DNA of 64,000 nt from the NCBI RefSeq assembly GCF_902499335.1, contig NZ_CABVQK010000003.1:558001-622000 (forward strand), read 5' to 3'. This document shows, piece by piece, positions 8,065-16,337 of the stretch. Below the pieces are notes generated by a model. That model made no database searches. It saw nothing but the letters and a program-made list of their open reading frames with translations, and was not told where the DNA came from. A program made the translations under genes and the position numbers. Position 1 is the stretch's first letter; each line of letters starts with the position of its first letter. This stretch comes from Burkholderia lata. GTDB taxonomy: Bacteria > Pseudomonadota > Gammaproteobacteria > Burkholderiales > Burkholderiaceae.

Positions 8065-9668
8065 ATCCCATTCGTTTCCTGCGCGCGGCGACGCTTGCGC
8101 TCATCGCCAGCGCCGCGCTGACGGCCTGCACCGTGGGTCCCAACTTCGAGGCGCCGGCCAGCACGGTGCCGCCCGTGTTCGCACGCACGCAAACCCTGCA
8201 GGCCGCCAGCCAGCCCGTCGAGGCCGCCTTCAAGGCCGACTGGTGGACCCTGTTCGACGACCCCGTGCTGGATACGCTCGAACAGCGCCTGGCCGATGCC
8301 AATCTCGACGTGGCGGCCGCCTCGGCGCGGCTGCGGCAGAGTCGGGCCGAACGGCGCGTCGCCGGCGCGGCCGAGCTGCCGACACTCGCCGCGGCCGGGT
8401 CGTACGACCGCGAGCGCGGCAGCGAGAACGGCATCCTGTCGCTGCTCGGCGTCACGCCGAGCGCGGCACCCACGCAGTCGGCCTCAGGCGATACGCCCCT
8501 CGGCGTGGCCGCCATGCCCGGCTCGTCGGGCTCGCCCGCCTACAACCTCTACCAGGCCGGCTTCGATGCGTCGTGGGAACTCGACCTCTGGGGACGCGTG
8601 CGGCGCGGCGTCGAGGCGGCCGATGCGCTGACCCGGGCCTCGTACGAAGCACGCAATGCGGTCTTGCTGTCGGCCCGCGCGGAACTCGCACGCGACTACC
8701 TCGAACTGCGCGACGCACAGGCCCAGTTGCGGATCGCCCGGCAAAACCTCGCCATCGCGCTCGACCTGGAGAAACTCGTGCGCATTCGCCGCAAGGACGG
8801 CGTGACGACCGACCTCGACGTGGCCAATGCGGCCGCGCAGGTGGCTTCGATCGAAAGCCGGCTGCCGATGCTGGAATCGCGCCGCGAAACGCGCGCCAAT
8901 GCAATCGGCGTGCTGCTCGCGCAACCGCCCGGCGCGCTGGGTCCGATCCTCGACGCACCGCATGCGGTGCCCGGGCTCCCGGCAAGCGTGCCGATCGGCT
9001 TTCCGTCCGAACTTGCGCAACGCCGGCCCGACATTCGTCAGGCCGAGGCGCAGCTGCATGCGGCGACCGCCGCCATCGGCGTGGCGCAGGCCGACTTCTA
9101 TCCGCGCATCACGCTGAACGGCAGTGCCGGCTTCCAGAGCCTCCAGCTCTCGAGTCTCGCCAGCTGGGCGTCGGGCCAGTTCGTGGTCGGGCCGTCGATC
9201 TCGCTGCCGATCTTCGAGGGCGGGCGCCTGACCGGCATGCTGAACCTGCGCCGGGCACAGCAGCAGGAAGCCGCGATTGTCTATCAGCGCACCGTGCTCG
9301 AAGCGTGGCGCGAGGTGGACGATGCGCTGGTGGTCTATCACGCCGAACAGCAGCGCCACGATCGACTCGTCGCGATCGTGACGCTGAACCAGCGGGCGCT
9401 CACGATTGCGCAGCAACAATACCGGTCCGGTGCGGCCGACTATCTCGACGTACTCAACGCCCAGCGGCAATTGTTCGACGCGCAAGGCCAGCAGGAGACC
9501 AGCGAGGCCGACGCGGCGATGCATCTCGTCACGCTGTGCAAGGCGCTCGGCGGCGGCTGGGAGACGCGCTTCGGGCCCGCCGCGAACACCGGGCGCACGG
9601 ATACGACGCTGTTGCCGGCCCACGGCACGATCGCGCAGACGGGAAGCCGAAAAGGGGAAGTCGACTGA
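8061..9668 (+). CDS. NodT-family outer-membrane efflux lipoprotein
   Basis: A 535-residue TolC-like channel subunit. The signal peptide ends in the lipobox LTAC (Cys at about residue 21), followed by TVGPNFEAP, a NodT/OprM hallmark. Two repeated coiled-coil OEP domains follow, with ELAQRRPDIRQAEAQL at the start of the second. The C-terminal tail is hydrophilic. It completes the tripartite pump with the two preceding genes, with which it is translationally coupled. Confidence 0.92.
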   Translation: MNPIRFLRAATLALIASAALTACTVGPNFEAPASTVPPVFARTQTLQAASQPVEAAFKADWWTLFDDPVLDTLEQRLADANLDVAAASARLRQSRAERRVAGAAELPTLAAAGSYDRERGSENGILSLLGVTPSAAPTQSASGDTPLGVAAMPGSSGSPAYNLYQAGFDASWELDLWGRVRRGVEAADALTRASYEARNAVLLSARAELARDYLELRDAQAQLRIARQNLAIALDLEKLVRIRRKDGVTTDLDVANAAAQVASIESRLPMLESRRETRANAIGVLLAQPPGALGPILDAPHAVPGLPASVPIGFPSELAQRRPDIRQAEAQLHAATAAIGVAQADFYPRITLNGSAGFQSLQLSSLASWASGQFVVGPSISLPIFEGGRLTGMLNLRRAQQQEAAIVYQRTVLEAWREVDDALVVYHAEQQRHDRLVAIVTLNQRALTIAQQQYRSGAADYLDVLNAQRQLFDAQGQQETSEADAAMHLVTLCKALGGGWETRFGPAANTGRTDTTLLPAHGTIAQTGSRKGEVD

Positions 9669-9715
9669 TCAACGCGCGGCATCGCCTCTTCCGTCCGCTC
9701 CGCGACACCGGCACA

Positions 9716-10582
9716 ATGCCGCTCATGCTCCATGACAACGCGTTCGTCTATCCGTCCGCCGGCCCCGTCGGCCGCCTCGCCAACCGGCTCGTCGCGAGCC
9801 GCCCGCTGCTGCGCGCACGCCGCGCGCTGCTGTCACGGCTGCCGTTCCTGCAGCTCGCGAGCGACGTCGAGAACGTCGTGTACTGCACGTGGCTCGTCGA
9901 TGTCGCCGCCGTCGCGCATCTGGTGCCGCGCGGCGTCACGCTCGCGAGCCGCGACGGCCGCACGCCGTTCACGATCCTCACCTATGCGCACCGTCATTTC
10001 GGCCCGCGTCTCGCGGGCCCGCTGCGACGCGTGTTCCCGTCACCGCTGCAAAGCAACTGGCGGCTTTACGTCGAGGCGCTGCCGGGCGGCGTGCCGGCCG
10101 ATCGCACGGTGCTGTTCGTGAAGAACGTGTTCGATCATCCGCTCTACGCGCTCGGCAGCCGGCTCTTCAGCGACGCGTTGCCGTCGCATCTCGCCGAGCG
10201 CTTCACGCATGCGGTGCAGGAAGGACGGTATCGAACGGTGCTGGCCGGTGGTAAAGGGAGCGCGCCGGATTTCCACTGCGCGGCGGCCGTGTCGGACGAC
10301 TACAGGCTGCCCGCGGCGTTCGCGCCGTTCTTCGGAGGCTGGCACGATGCCATCGCTTACCTGTCGCTACAGCACGCGGCCGTCGCGCATGTCGCCGACT
10401 GCGACCGCCTCGCGCATGCGTCGATCGACCTGCCGATCGATATCGACGCGGTCCGGCCGCTGAAACCGGTCGAGCCGGTCGGCGGCGGCGAGTTCCTCGC
10501 GCGCATCGGCGCGACCGGCGAACCGCTGTGCTTCGTCGTGCCGGATGTCGCGTTCCGGGTGTTGTCGGAGCGGGTGCTGTAG
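9716..10582 (+). CDS. DUF2071 family protein
   Basis: A 288-residue protein recognised by pattern as DUF2071 (acetoacetate-decarboxylase-like fold): LPFLQLASDVENVVYCTWLVD followed by VPRGVTL and the TILTYAHRHFGPR segment. Function not known. The frame is open far upstream, but that stretch lies inside the NodT gene in another frame; the start was set at the first Met after the NodT stop. An alternative Met lies 9 bases further on. A 6-bp hairpin (10582-10600) overlaps its stop. Confidence 0.7.
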   Translation: MPLMLHDNAFVYPSAGPVGRLANRLVASRPLLRARRALLSRLPFLQLASDVENVVYCTWLVDVAAVAHLVPRGVTLASRDGRTPFTILTYAHRHFGPRLAGPLRRVFPSPLQSNWRLYVEALPGGVPADRTVLFVKNVFDHPLYALGSRLFSDALPSHLAERFTHAVQEGRYRTVLAGGKGSAPDFHCAAAVSDDYRLPAAFAPFFGGWHDAIAYLSLQHAAVAHVADCDRLAHASIDLPIDIDAVRPLKPVEPVGGGEFLARIGATGEPLCFVVPDVAFRVLSERVL

Positions 10583-10604
10583 CGCCGGCGATCGCGGCGC
10601 GCAA

Positions 10605-11510
10605 TCAGAAGTACTTGATGGAGAGTGGAAAGCCGTAGAGTCGAGCGGGATTGGTCACCAGGATGCGTCGACGGGTTTCCGCATCAGGCGCCCAAGCATG
10701 AAGCAGATTCAAAAGCCTGCCCGTGTCGGGTACGCGCTGCAGCGAAACATGCGGCCAGTCGCTTCCCCACAGCATGCGATCCGGCGCATCCTCGATCAGT
10801 GCCCGGGCGACGGGTGCAACGTCTTCGAACGTCTGGAACTGGTCGCTAATGCGATAGGCGCCCGAGAGCTTGACCCAGTAGCCATGCTCGACCACAAGTC
10901 GTCGAAGTGCCACATAGCCCGGATCGTCGATGCCGAGCGCGACCGGCATATGCCCGATATGGTCGATCACGCCAGTGACCGGCAGCGTGACCAAGCGCGG
11001 CATCAGTTCCGGCAGATGGCGTGCATCCATCAGGAACTGCATGTGCCAGCCGAGATACTTGATGCGATGAGCCAGCTTCTCCATTTCGGCGAAGCCGATG
11101 CCACCACCGAACAACACGTTGATGCGCAGCCCGCGCACCCCGGCCTCGTGCAGTGCTTCCAGTTCGCGGTCGGTGATGGTCGAATCGACAACCGCAACGC
11201 CTCGCAGACGGCGAGGATGGCGTCGCAGCACCTCCAGCATGGTTCGATTGTCCGTACCGTATACGCTGATCTGCACCAGCACGCCGTACGTCATCCCGAG
11301 GGCGTCGAGCATGGCCAGGTATTTTGCCTCCGGAGCCGGCGGCGGCGTATAGCTGCGCGCTGCCACCATCGGGCAGGCGCCGTCGGATATGACATGGGCA
11401 TGCGTATCGACCGCACCGAACGGCACATCGAAGACAGGGGCCGCGACCTGCTCGCTGGCCGGTGCGCATGCCGGCGCGGTTGCAAGAGGGATGACAGCGC
11501 TCATCTGCAT
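10605..11510 (-). CDS. Amidohydrolase of the 2-pyrone-4,6-dicarboxylate hydrolase-like family
   Basis: A 301-residue TIM-barrel hydrolase. The N-terminal VDTHAHV metal motif, VVDSTITDRELEALHEAGVRGLRIN, IDHIGHMP and the C-terminal MLWGSDWPH give the motif order of the LigI/amidohydrolase-2 group, which hydrolyses lactones or decarboxylates aromatic acids. Substrate unknown. The start at MQMSAV is supported by an AAGGAAG ribosome-binding site 5 bases upstream; a longer open frame exists. It stands alone, convergent with the DUF2071 gene. Confidence 0.8.
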   Translation of the reverse strand: MQMSAVIPLATAPACAPASEQVAAPVFDVPFGAVDTHAHVISDGACPMVAARSYTPPPAPEAKYLAMLDALGMTYGVLVQISVYGTDNRTMLEVLRRHPRRLRGVAVVDSTITDRELEALHEAGVRGLRINVLFGGGIGFAEMEKLAHRIKYLGWHMQFLMDARHLPELMPRLVTLPVTGVIDHIGHMPVALGIDDPGYVALRRLVVEHGYWVKLSGAYRISDQFQTFEDVAPVARALIEDAPDRMLWGSDWPHVSLQRVPDTGRLLNLLHAWAPDAETRRRILVTNPARLYGFPLSIKYF

Positions 11511-11757
11511 GCTTCCTTGGTTCTGGATCCGCGGGTTGAACTTGATGCTGTGCGGGTTCTGCGTTGTACGACCCGCCCCACCTTTTACGGTCGATCTCCA
11601 CGCACCGGCCGACTTACGTTTCCTGCGTAAATTTCGGGCGTTGCCGGTTCGTGTCACGCAATACGCGGCACGACATTGCCTGACCACGCGGCAAGGCCCG
11701 CCCCTCCGAATCCCGGCCGCGCCGTTTCAGGCCCGGGCCCGGCGTACCTCCGCCGAG

Positions 11758-12087
11758 TCAATCCCGGTTCGACGCGTCGTCCGGGATACGATACTCGGCC
11801 CAATCCTTGCCGACCAGCCAGCGTGGCGTCTTGCCTCTACCTGCCCACGTCGCACCCGTCACCGGATCCCAGTATTTGGGCTTGACCGGCATGCGCGTTC
11901 GCCCGGCCGGCTCCGGCATGCGCGGTTCCACCTGCAGCGCGTCGAGCAACCTGCGCATGTCGACACCGCTTTCTGCCAGCAGCGCGGCGATGCGTTCAGC
12001 CAGGCGAGCCGCTTCGTATTCTCGCGCGATGTCGATCTCCCGTTTCAATCGATCGAAATCCTCGAGCAGTTCCTGATACGTCTTCAT
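11758..12087 (-). CDS. H-NS family nucleoid protein
   Basis: A 109-residue H-NS-like protein. Residues ~1-60 form a coiled-coil oligomerisation region (KTYQELLEDFDRLKREIDIAREYEAARL is the visible start, given here in part as MKTYQELLEDF), and residues ~75-100 hold the DNA-binding loop KYWDPVTGATWAGRGKTPRWL, whose GRGKTP corresponds to the AT-hook-like core. Such proteins bind AT-rich, often horizontally acquired DNA. Its start lies 1 base after the stop of a truncated kinase gene and no good ribosome-binding site is visible, so translational coupling is likely. Confidence 0.85.
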   Translation of the reverse strand: MKTYQELLEDFDRLKREIDIAREYEAARLAERIAALLAESGVDMRRLLDALQVEPRMPEPAGRTRMPVKPKYWDPVTGATWAGRGKTPRWLVGKDWAEYRIPDDASNRD

Positions 12088-12088
12088 T

Positions 12089-12484
12089 TCATGTGTCCGC
12101 CCGACCACGCATGCCGTGGATCCCGACGATACCGTCGACCATCGTGCGGCCAGCCGCCGGAAATGCCGGCGCGATCAGCGACTTCCGCCGCCCGGACACG
12201 GCATGCGCGGTGAGGCAATCGCGTGCGACGTGCCCGTGCGGCACCGAGTCGAACTGCAACACCTGGATGTCCGCGTCACGCCAGGCGAGCGCGGCCTTCA
12301 CGACCGATGCCGCCTTGCCACCCGCGGGATGCGCGCGCGTGTCGGTGTCGAAGCGCGCGACCGCGTCGTCCGTTCCGAGGTCGTCGGCTCGGGCGAGAAC
12401 CGCCGTCGTCCGGCCCGCACCAGCGAAACAAACCGCCCCGTCCAGCGCACTCGTGAGGTCGTCAGTGATGATGCGGATGCGCAT
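12089..12484 (-). pseudogene. N-terminal fragment of a four-carbon acid sugar kinase (DUF1537)
   Basis: 131 residues that align with only the first third of DUF1537 kinases (usual length about 420): IITDDLTSALDGAVCF at residues 4-19, RFDTDTRAHP, LQFDSVPHGHV in place of the KKIDSTLRG motif, and IAPAFPAAGRTMVDG near residue 115. It stops soon after this motif; no continuation is visible in the following H-NS gene. The codon usage is normal, so the loss may be recent, or a truncated product may still be made as a leader for the H-NS gene. The catalytic C-terminal ATP-binding domain is absent. Confidence 0.65.
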
Positions 12485-12989
12485 GATTCCAGTCGCAATA
12501 CATTCAAACACTCAGTGTTTGCGATCGGTGATGTTTTTCCAAGAACCAAAGTCGGAGAAAGTTGGTTCGATAATGGTTTCAGTACGTCTAATCACGATTA
12601 GCCGGCCTTTCTCCGAGCCATTTCCATTACCCAAAGGCGACATGCCCGCGGAGCGTAGCCGACCACATCGGCCTTATAGGGCAAGGCAGACGAGCCATTC
12701 CATGGATCGTGTCGCGTTGCCATCATTCATTCGGAAACTCGAATTCAACAGACCACTCAATATAAATATAAAGCGTATCGCACGACCGAACCCGATCGAC
12801 GACTTCACTCAAATTTAATAAACACCGACTACGATCCGGCATCGTCAATCGGCCGATACGCAGCGACCTGCGCCGCGACTCTGCCGTTCGTCGAGCCACG
12901 ACGCGCTCGCCCGACTACCACTCCCCTTGACCGGTGATACGCCACGCAATGACATGCCCGGACGCCACTCACATCGTTTCGCATATCTT
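12485..12989. other. Intergenic region with palindromes and a long-range inverted repeat
   Basis: No gene is seen. It holds CAAACACT-C-AGTGTTTG (12505-12521), CTAATC-AC-GATTAG (12588-12601), and TCGGAGAAAG (12552-12561) paired with CTTTCTCCGA (12607-12616), which encloses the previous repeat. The right half is AT-rich around 12761-12780 and probably holds the promoter of the Tat lipoprotein gene. Confidence 0.5.
12505..12521. promoter_or_regulatory. 17-bp perfect palindrome upstream of the kinase fragment/H-NS unit
   Basis: Arms CAAACACT/AGTGTTTG are perfect around a central C. It ends 21 bases before the start codon of the kinase fragment, where an operator overlapping the promoter would sit. 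Likely a site for a GntR/DeoR-type repressor of the former sugar-acid kinase operon (inference). Confidence 0.45.
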
Positions 12990-13811
12990 ATGAATTTAAA
13001 AAATCAGACTCCTTCACGTAGAAAATTCCTGGCGGCCGCGCCAGCCGCCGCGGTGGTGCCGCTGCTGAGCGCGTGCGGCGGCGACGACGTCACGCCGGTG
13101 CCTATCACCGATGCGGCACTGGCCGCGCAGATGTCCGCGAAGCTGAACGCGCAGCTCGACGACGCGGCGACGGTCAGTGCGATCCTGCCCGTGCTGACCG
13201 ACGTGGGCTTCACGTGGGACCTGCCGACGGTACCCGCCGCGCAGATCGATGCGATCGTCGCGTACAGCTTCGGCAATCGCCCGAACGCGGCGAGCGGCAA
13301 TACGTCGAGCACGGGCGGCAATCAGTCCGCGCTGCCCGACCCCGGGCCCGTCAACGAAGCGCTCGCGGATGCCGTGTACCGCATTCGGCAGCTGAAGCCG
13401 GTCAAGGTCTACGCGCAGTGGGAGATCGCCCGTTTTCTCGTGTCGAAATACGGAATGGACACGGACGTGCTGTCGTCGATCGAGCCGGTGATCGCGAGCG
13501 ACGGTACGATCGTGTACCTGAACACGGTCGGCGTAGCCAAAGAAGCGGTGTCGCGCGCAGGTGGCGCATCCGCAATGGGCACCGTCGCGGTGGTCGGCCA
13601 TCGCGACCACGCGAAGCGCTGCATCCAGACCTCGCAGCAGACGGGTATGAAGGCGGCCGCGGTGGCCGAGGTGCCGCTACCGACGCTCTACGACCCGCAA
13701 TCGGGCCAGCCGTGGACACGCAACCGCAGCCTGTACCTCGTACACGACATGTCCGTGCAGTTGCCTGCTCGCGCGACCAGCGCAACGACGCAAGCATTCC
13801 CGAAGGGCTGA
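12990..13811 (+). CDS. Tat-exported lipoprotein of unknown function (copy 1 of a pair)
   Basis: A 273-residue protein. The signal SRRKFLAAAP...LLSACGG combines a twin-arginine motif (residues 9-10 or so) with a lipobox (LSAC), so export by Tat and lipidation are expected. The mature part shares order and spacing with the next gene: a DP(G)PVNEA(L/I)ADAV segment, a QWEIA/QQEVA helix followed by SKYG, a central variable part, and VAVVGHRDHAKR. The last stretch loosely recalls the DUF218/YdcF fold, but this is weak. The start at MNLKNQ was chosen because it puts the RR motif at the N-terminus; the frame is open 63 bases further up. Confidence 0.7.
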   Translation: MNLKNQTPSRRKFLAAAPAAAVVPLLSACGGDDVTPVPITDAALAAQMSAKLNAQLDDAATVSAILPVLTDVGFTWDLPTVPAAQIDAIVAYSFGNRPNAASGNTSSTGGNQSALPDPGPVNEALADAVYRIRQLKPVKVYAQWEIARFLVSKYGMDTDVLSSIEPVIASDGTIVYLNTVGVAKEAVSRAGGASAMGTVAVVGHRDHAKRCIQTSQQTGMKAAAVAEVPLPTLYDPQSGQPWTRNRSLYLVHDMSVQLPARATSATTQAFPKG

Positions 13812-13836
13812 GCCTTCCGTTCTCCACGCCAACTTG

Positions 13837-14601
13837 ATGATCATGACGACCCGCCGCCATTTCCTGGCTTCCACTTCATTGCTTGCCGCTTCACGCGCAT
13901 CCGTTGTCCCCGCGTTCGCGAACGAGGTTCCTGATTCCGACACGGAGCTGCAGCGCCAGATACTCGGCAAGCTGACGAACGAACTGAACGACCGCGCGAC
14001 CGCCTCCGACGAAACCGGCTACCTGTTCGACACATTTTTCTCGTGGGCGCCGCCCACCGTCGACACCACCGGCATCGACACGATTGCCGCGTTCAGCTTC
14101 GGCAGTCATGCAGGGGCACCAGGTGCTGCGCCCGTGCCAGACCCCGTGAACGAGGCGATTGCCGACGCCGTGTTCCAGCTTCGACAGAAGGTTGCAGCGC
14201 CAATCTTCGCGCAGCAGGAAGTGGCGAGCGCGCTCGCGTCGAAATACGGACTGACCGCCGGCGTGACGCCGATCGCGACGCCCGCGGCAGCCACCGGCAG
14301 CCCGATACCGACGCCCGACGGCGTGGCTGCCGCGATCGTCAAGCGGGCCGGCTCCGCTGCGGCGCTCGGCAAGATCGGCGTCGTCACCCATTCGGATCAG
14401 GCGTCGATCGCCGTGCGCGCATCGAAGGCCGCGGGGATGCAGGCAGCGGTGCCGGCTGGCCTGACGCTGCCGCTTCTCTACGACACGTCCGCGCAGATGC
14501 CGGCATTGCGGCGGCGCGATCTCTATCTGATGAGCAACCTGGCCGTGCAGCTCGGCATGCTGCGGCTCGAATTGATCAATCGCGAATACCCGAACGGTTG
14601 A
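13837..14601 (+). CDS. Tat-signal protein of unknown function (copy 2 of a pair)
   Basis: A 254-residue paralogue of the preceding protein. It starts MIMTTRRHFLAS, a twin-arginine signal, ending near VPAFA for signal-peptidase I cleavage, so this copy is periplasmic and soluble and not a lipoprotein. Shared blocks are PDPVNEAIADAVFQLRQ, QQEVASALASKYG, GKIGVVTHSDQA and a LPLLYD segment matching LPTLYD in copy 1. It lies 25 bases after copy 1. TTG (13834) and a second ATG (13843) are alternative starts. Confidence 0.7.
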   Translation: MIMTTRRHFLASTSLLAASRASVVPAFANEVPDSDTELQRQILGKLTNELNDRATASDETGYLFDTFFSWAPPTVDTTGIDTIAAFSFGSHAGAPGAAPVPDPVNEAIADAVFQLRQKVAAPIFAQQEVASALASKYGLTAGVTPIATPAAATGSPIPTPDGVAAAIVKRAGSAAALGKIGVVTHSDQASIAVRASKAAGMQAAVPAGLTLPLLYDTSAQMPALRRRDLYLMSNLAVQLGMLRLELINREYPNG

Positions 14602-14613
14602 GGTCGCCGGCCG

Positions 14614-14664
14614 CCGTTGGCGGGCGTGAGTCGGGCCACCACCAGTCGACTCGGTCGCCAACGG
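14614..14664 (+). terminator. Nested stem-loop after the Tat protein pair
   Basis: Outer arms CCGTTGGCG/CGCCAACGG (9 bp, perfect) enclose GAGTCG/CGACTC (6 bp, 14628-14652). It begins 12 bases after the stop. No T-run follows, so an intrinsic terminator is plausible but not certain. Confidence 0.4.
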
Positions 14665-14812
14665 CCGCACGACTGTGCCGAATCGGGACCGGTTTGGTAG
14701 CCGTGGCTGGACAAGGATCCGCATCGAACGATCACGCAGGCTATACGGAGCGCACCAACCCGTATTACGCGCATTGCGGCATCACGCCCCGTCAGCTGCC
14801 GCTATTTCCCCA

Positions 14813-16273
14813 CTAGGTCAACTCCGCGATGCACGCATCGATTTCGTCGAGCGAGCGCTCGAGCATCGCCGGAGACATGTGCCCGTACCCGAACACGAAG
14901 CCCGGGATATTGTCGTTCGGCGTCGAGAACTGCGCGATGTCGTTGAAGCGAATCCCGCATGACCTCAATGCCGTTCGCAGCTCGCGATCAAATGCGGGGA
15001 CACGACCGGCAATCGACACATGCAACCCGCCGCTGTCGCCGCACATGTCGATCCGCTCGGCGTGTACCGACAGCCTGCTGCGAAGGGTGGCCCGCATCGC
15101 CGCGTAATGGCGTTGCAAGCGCCGCAGATGACGATCGAGCTGACCGGACACGAGCAGGAACTCGGCGACTTTCTGCGTGGGCAGCGACACATGCCTGCGT
15201 TCGCGATCGACGAAGTCGACGAGCACTTCGACGATTGCCGGTGGCGCCGCGATGAACCCGAGCCGCAACGATGGGCCGACCACTCTTGCGAACGTACCCA
15301 ACAGCAGCGTGGTATCAGGCGCGCTGGCAAAGATCGGCGGCAGCTTCGCGCCTTCATACTGGAATTCGCTGTTGTATTCGTTCTCGAGAATCAGGATGCC
15401 GTGCTTGCGCGCCAGGCCGGTGAGCGCTTCACGGCGCCACCTCGGCAGCCGCCCCCCAAGCGGATACTGATGCGCGGACGTGACGTGCACCATCTGCGGC
15501 GCCGCACCGTCGAGCACGACCTGGTCGACGCACATGCCGTCGCGGTCGACGGCGACGGCCCGGACCGCCGCACCCGCCCGGGTGAACTCCGTGACCGCCC
15601 CCGCGTAGCCGGGATTCTCGGTCACACAACAATCACCGTGTCGAAGCAGTGCCTGCGCAATCGTCTGAAGCGCGTTACCGATGCCGTGCGTGACGATGAT
15701 GTGATCCGGATCGACGTCGATCGAACGATGCGTACGCAACCAGGTCGCGATGCCACGACGCAGGCCACGCTCGCCTTTCGGATCGCCGTAGCCCTGCGGC
15801 GGAAGATGCCGCCCCGCTTCCCGGCAGGCGTTGCGCCAGACGTCAAGCGGAAGCGCATCGACATGCGCCAGGCCCGGCCGCCAGTCGAGTGACGCGGCGG
15901 ATCCTGTCCCATCGACCGATGGCCGCGCCAGCAAACGCGCCAGTACCGCGGGAAGCGGGTTTTGCCGGCCGGGATACGCGCTGCCGGTCGATGCGCCCGA
16001 CCTGACGAAGGTGCCGTGGCGGCCACGCCCTTCGAGCAGGCCGCCCGAAATCAACTCGTCATAAGCGTCGACCACACAGTTGCGCGTCACGCCCAGTTGG
16101 GCCGCCAGGTCGCGGCTTGCGGGCAAGCGAGCCCCGTGGGGCAGCCTGCCCGAGCCGATCAGCTGCCGCAGTTGCCGCACGATCTGCCGGACGATGGGTT
16201 CGTCCAGATGACGATTCACGTCGATTTCGATCAGTGTGGGCGATGCCTGCCGGGTCACATGCCTTGCAACCAT
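14813..16273 (-). CDS. MocR/PdxR-type regulator (GntR + aminotransferase-like), PLP lysine replaced
   Basis: A 486-residue fusion of a GntR winged helix (residues ~20-90; PASRDLAAQLGVTRNCVVDAY) and a fold-type I aminotransferase-like domain (~125-480). The hallmark GTFSK motif reads GTFAR, putting Arg at position 330 where the Schiff-base Lys should be, and the EDDYDSEF motif reads ENEYNSEF. It therefore probably cannot bind PLP as an internal aldimine. A close paralogue lies at 23940. It is downstream of the MFS/aldolase genes on the same strand but has its own conserved palindrome 14 bases before the start. Confidence 0.88.
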   Translation of the reverse strand: MVARHVTRQASPTLIEIDVNRHLDEPIVRQIVRQLRQLIGSGRLPHGARLPASRDLAAQLGVTRNCVVDAYDELISGGLLEGRGRHGTFVRSGASTGSAYPGRQNPLPAVLARLLARPSVDGTGSAASLDWRPGLAHVDALPLDVWRNACREAGRHLPPQGYGDPKGERGLRRGIATWLRTHRSIDVDPDHIIVTHGIGNALQTIAQALLRHGDCCVTENPGYAGAVTEFTRAGAAVRAVAVDRDGMCVDQVVLDGAAPQMVHVTSAHQYPLGGRLPRWRREALTGLARKHGILILENEYNSEFQYEGAKLPPIFASAPDTTLLLGTFARVVGPSLRLGFIAAPPAIVEVLVDFVDRERRHVSLPTQKVAEFLLVSGQLDRHLRRLQRHYAAMRATLRSRLSVHAERIDMCGDSGGLHVSIAGRVPAFDRELRTALRSCGIRFNDIAQFSTPNDNIPGFVFGYGHMSPAMLERSLDEIDACIAELT

Positions 16274-16287
16274 TCATGCCTCGAATC

Positions 16288-16303
16288 GAGCCGCTTTGGG
16301 CTC
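16288..16303. promoter_or_regulatory. GAGCC-N6-GGCTC palindrome before the first MocR gene
   Basis: Read on the minus strand it is GAGCCCAAAGCGGCTC, 14 bases before the ATG. The second MocR gene has GAGCCAAAACCGGCTC at exactly the same distance. Arms are kept while the spacer varies, which supports a protein-binding site, probably for the MocR proteins themselves. Confidence 0.55.
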
Positions 16304-16337
16304 TTGACGATTGCGCGGAACTGGCAGCCGGCCGGCG

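Noticed and set aside
8243..9715. Upstream extension of the DUF2071 frame
   Set aside because: Overlaps the NodT channel gene in another frame and encodes an Arg-rich sequence without family features. The true start is after the NodT stop.
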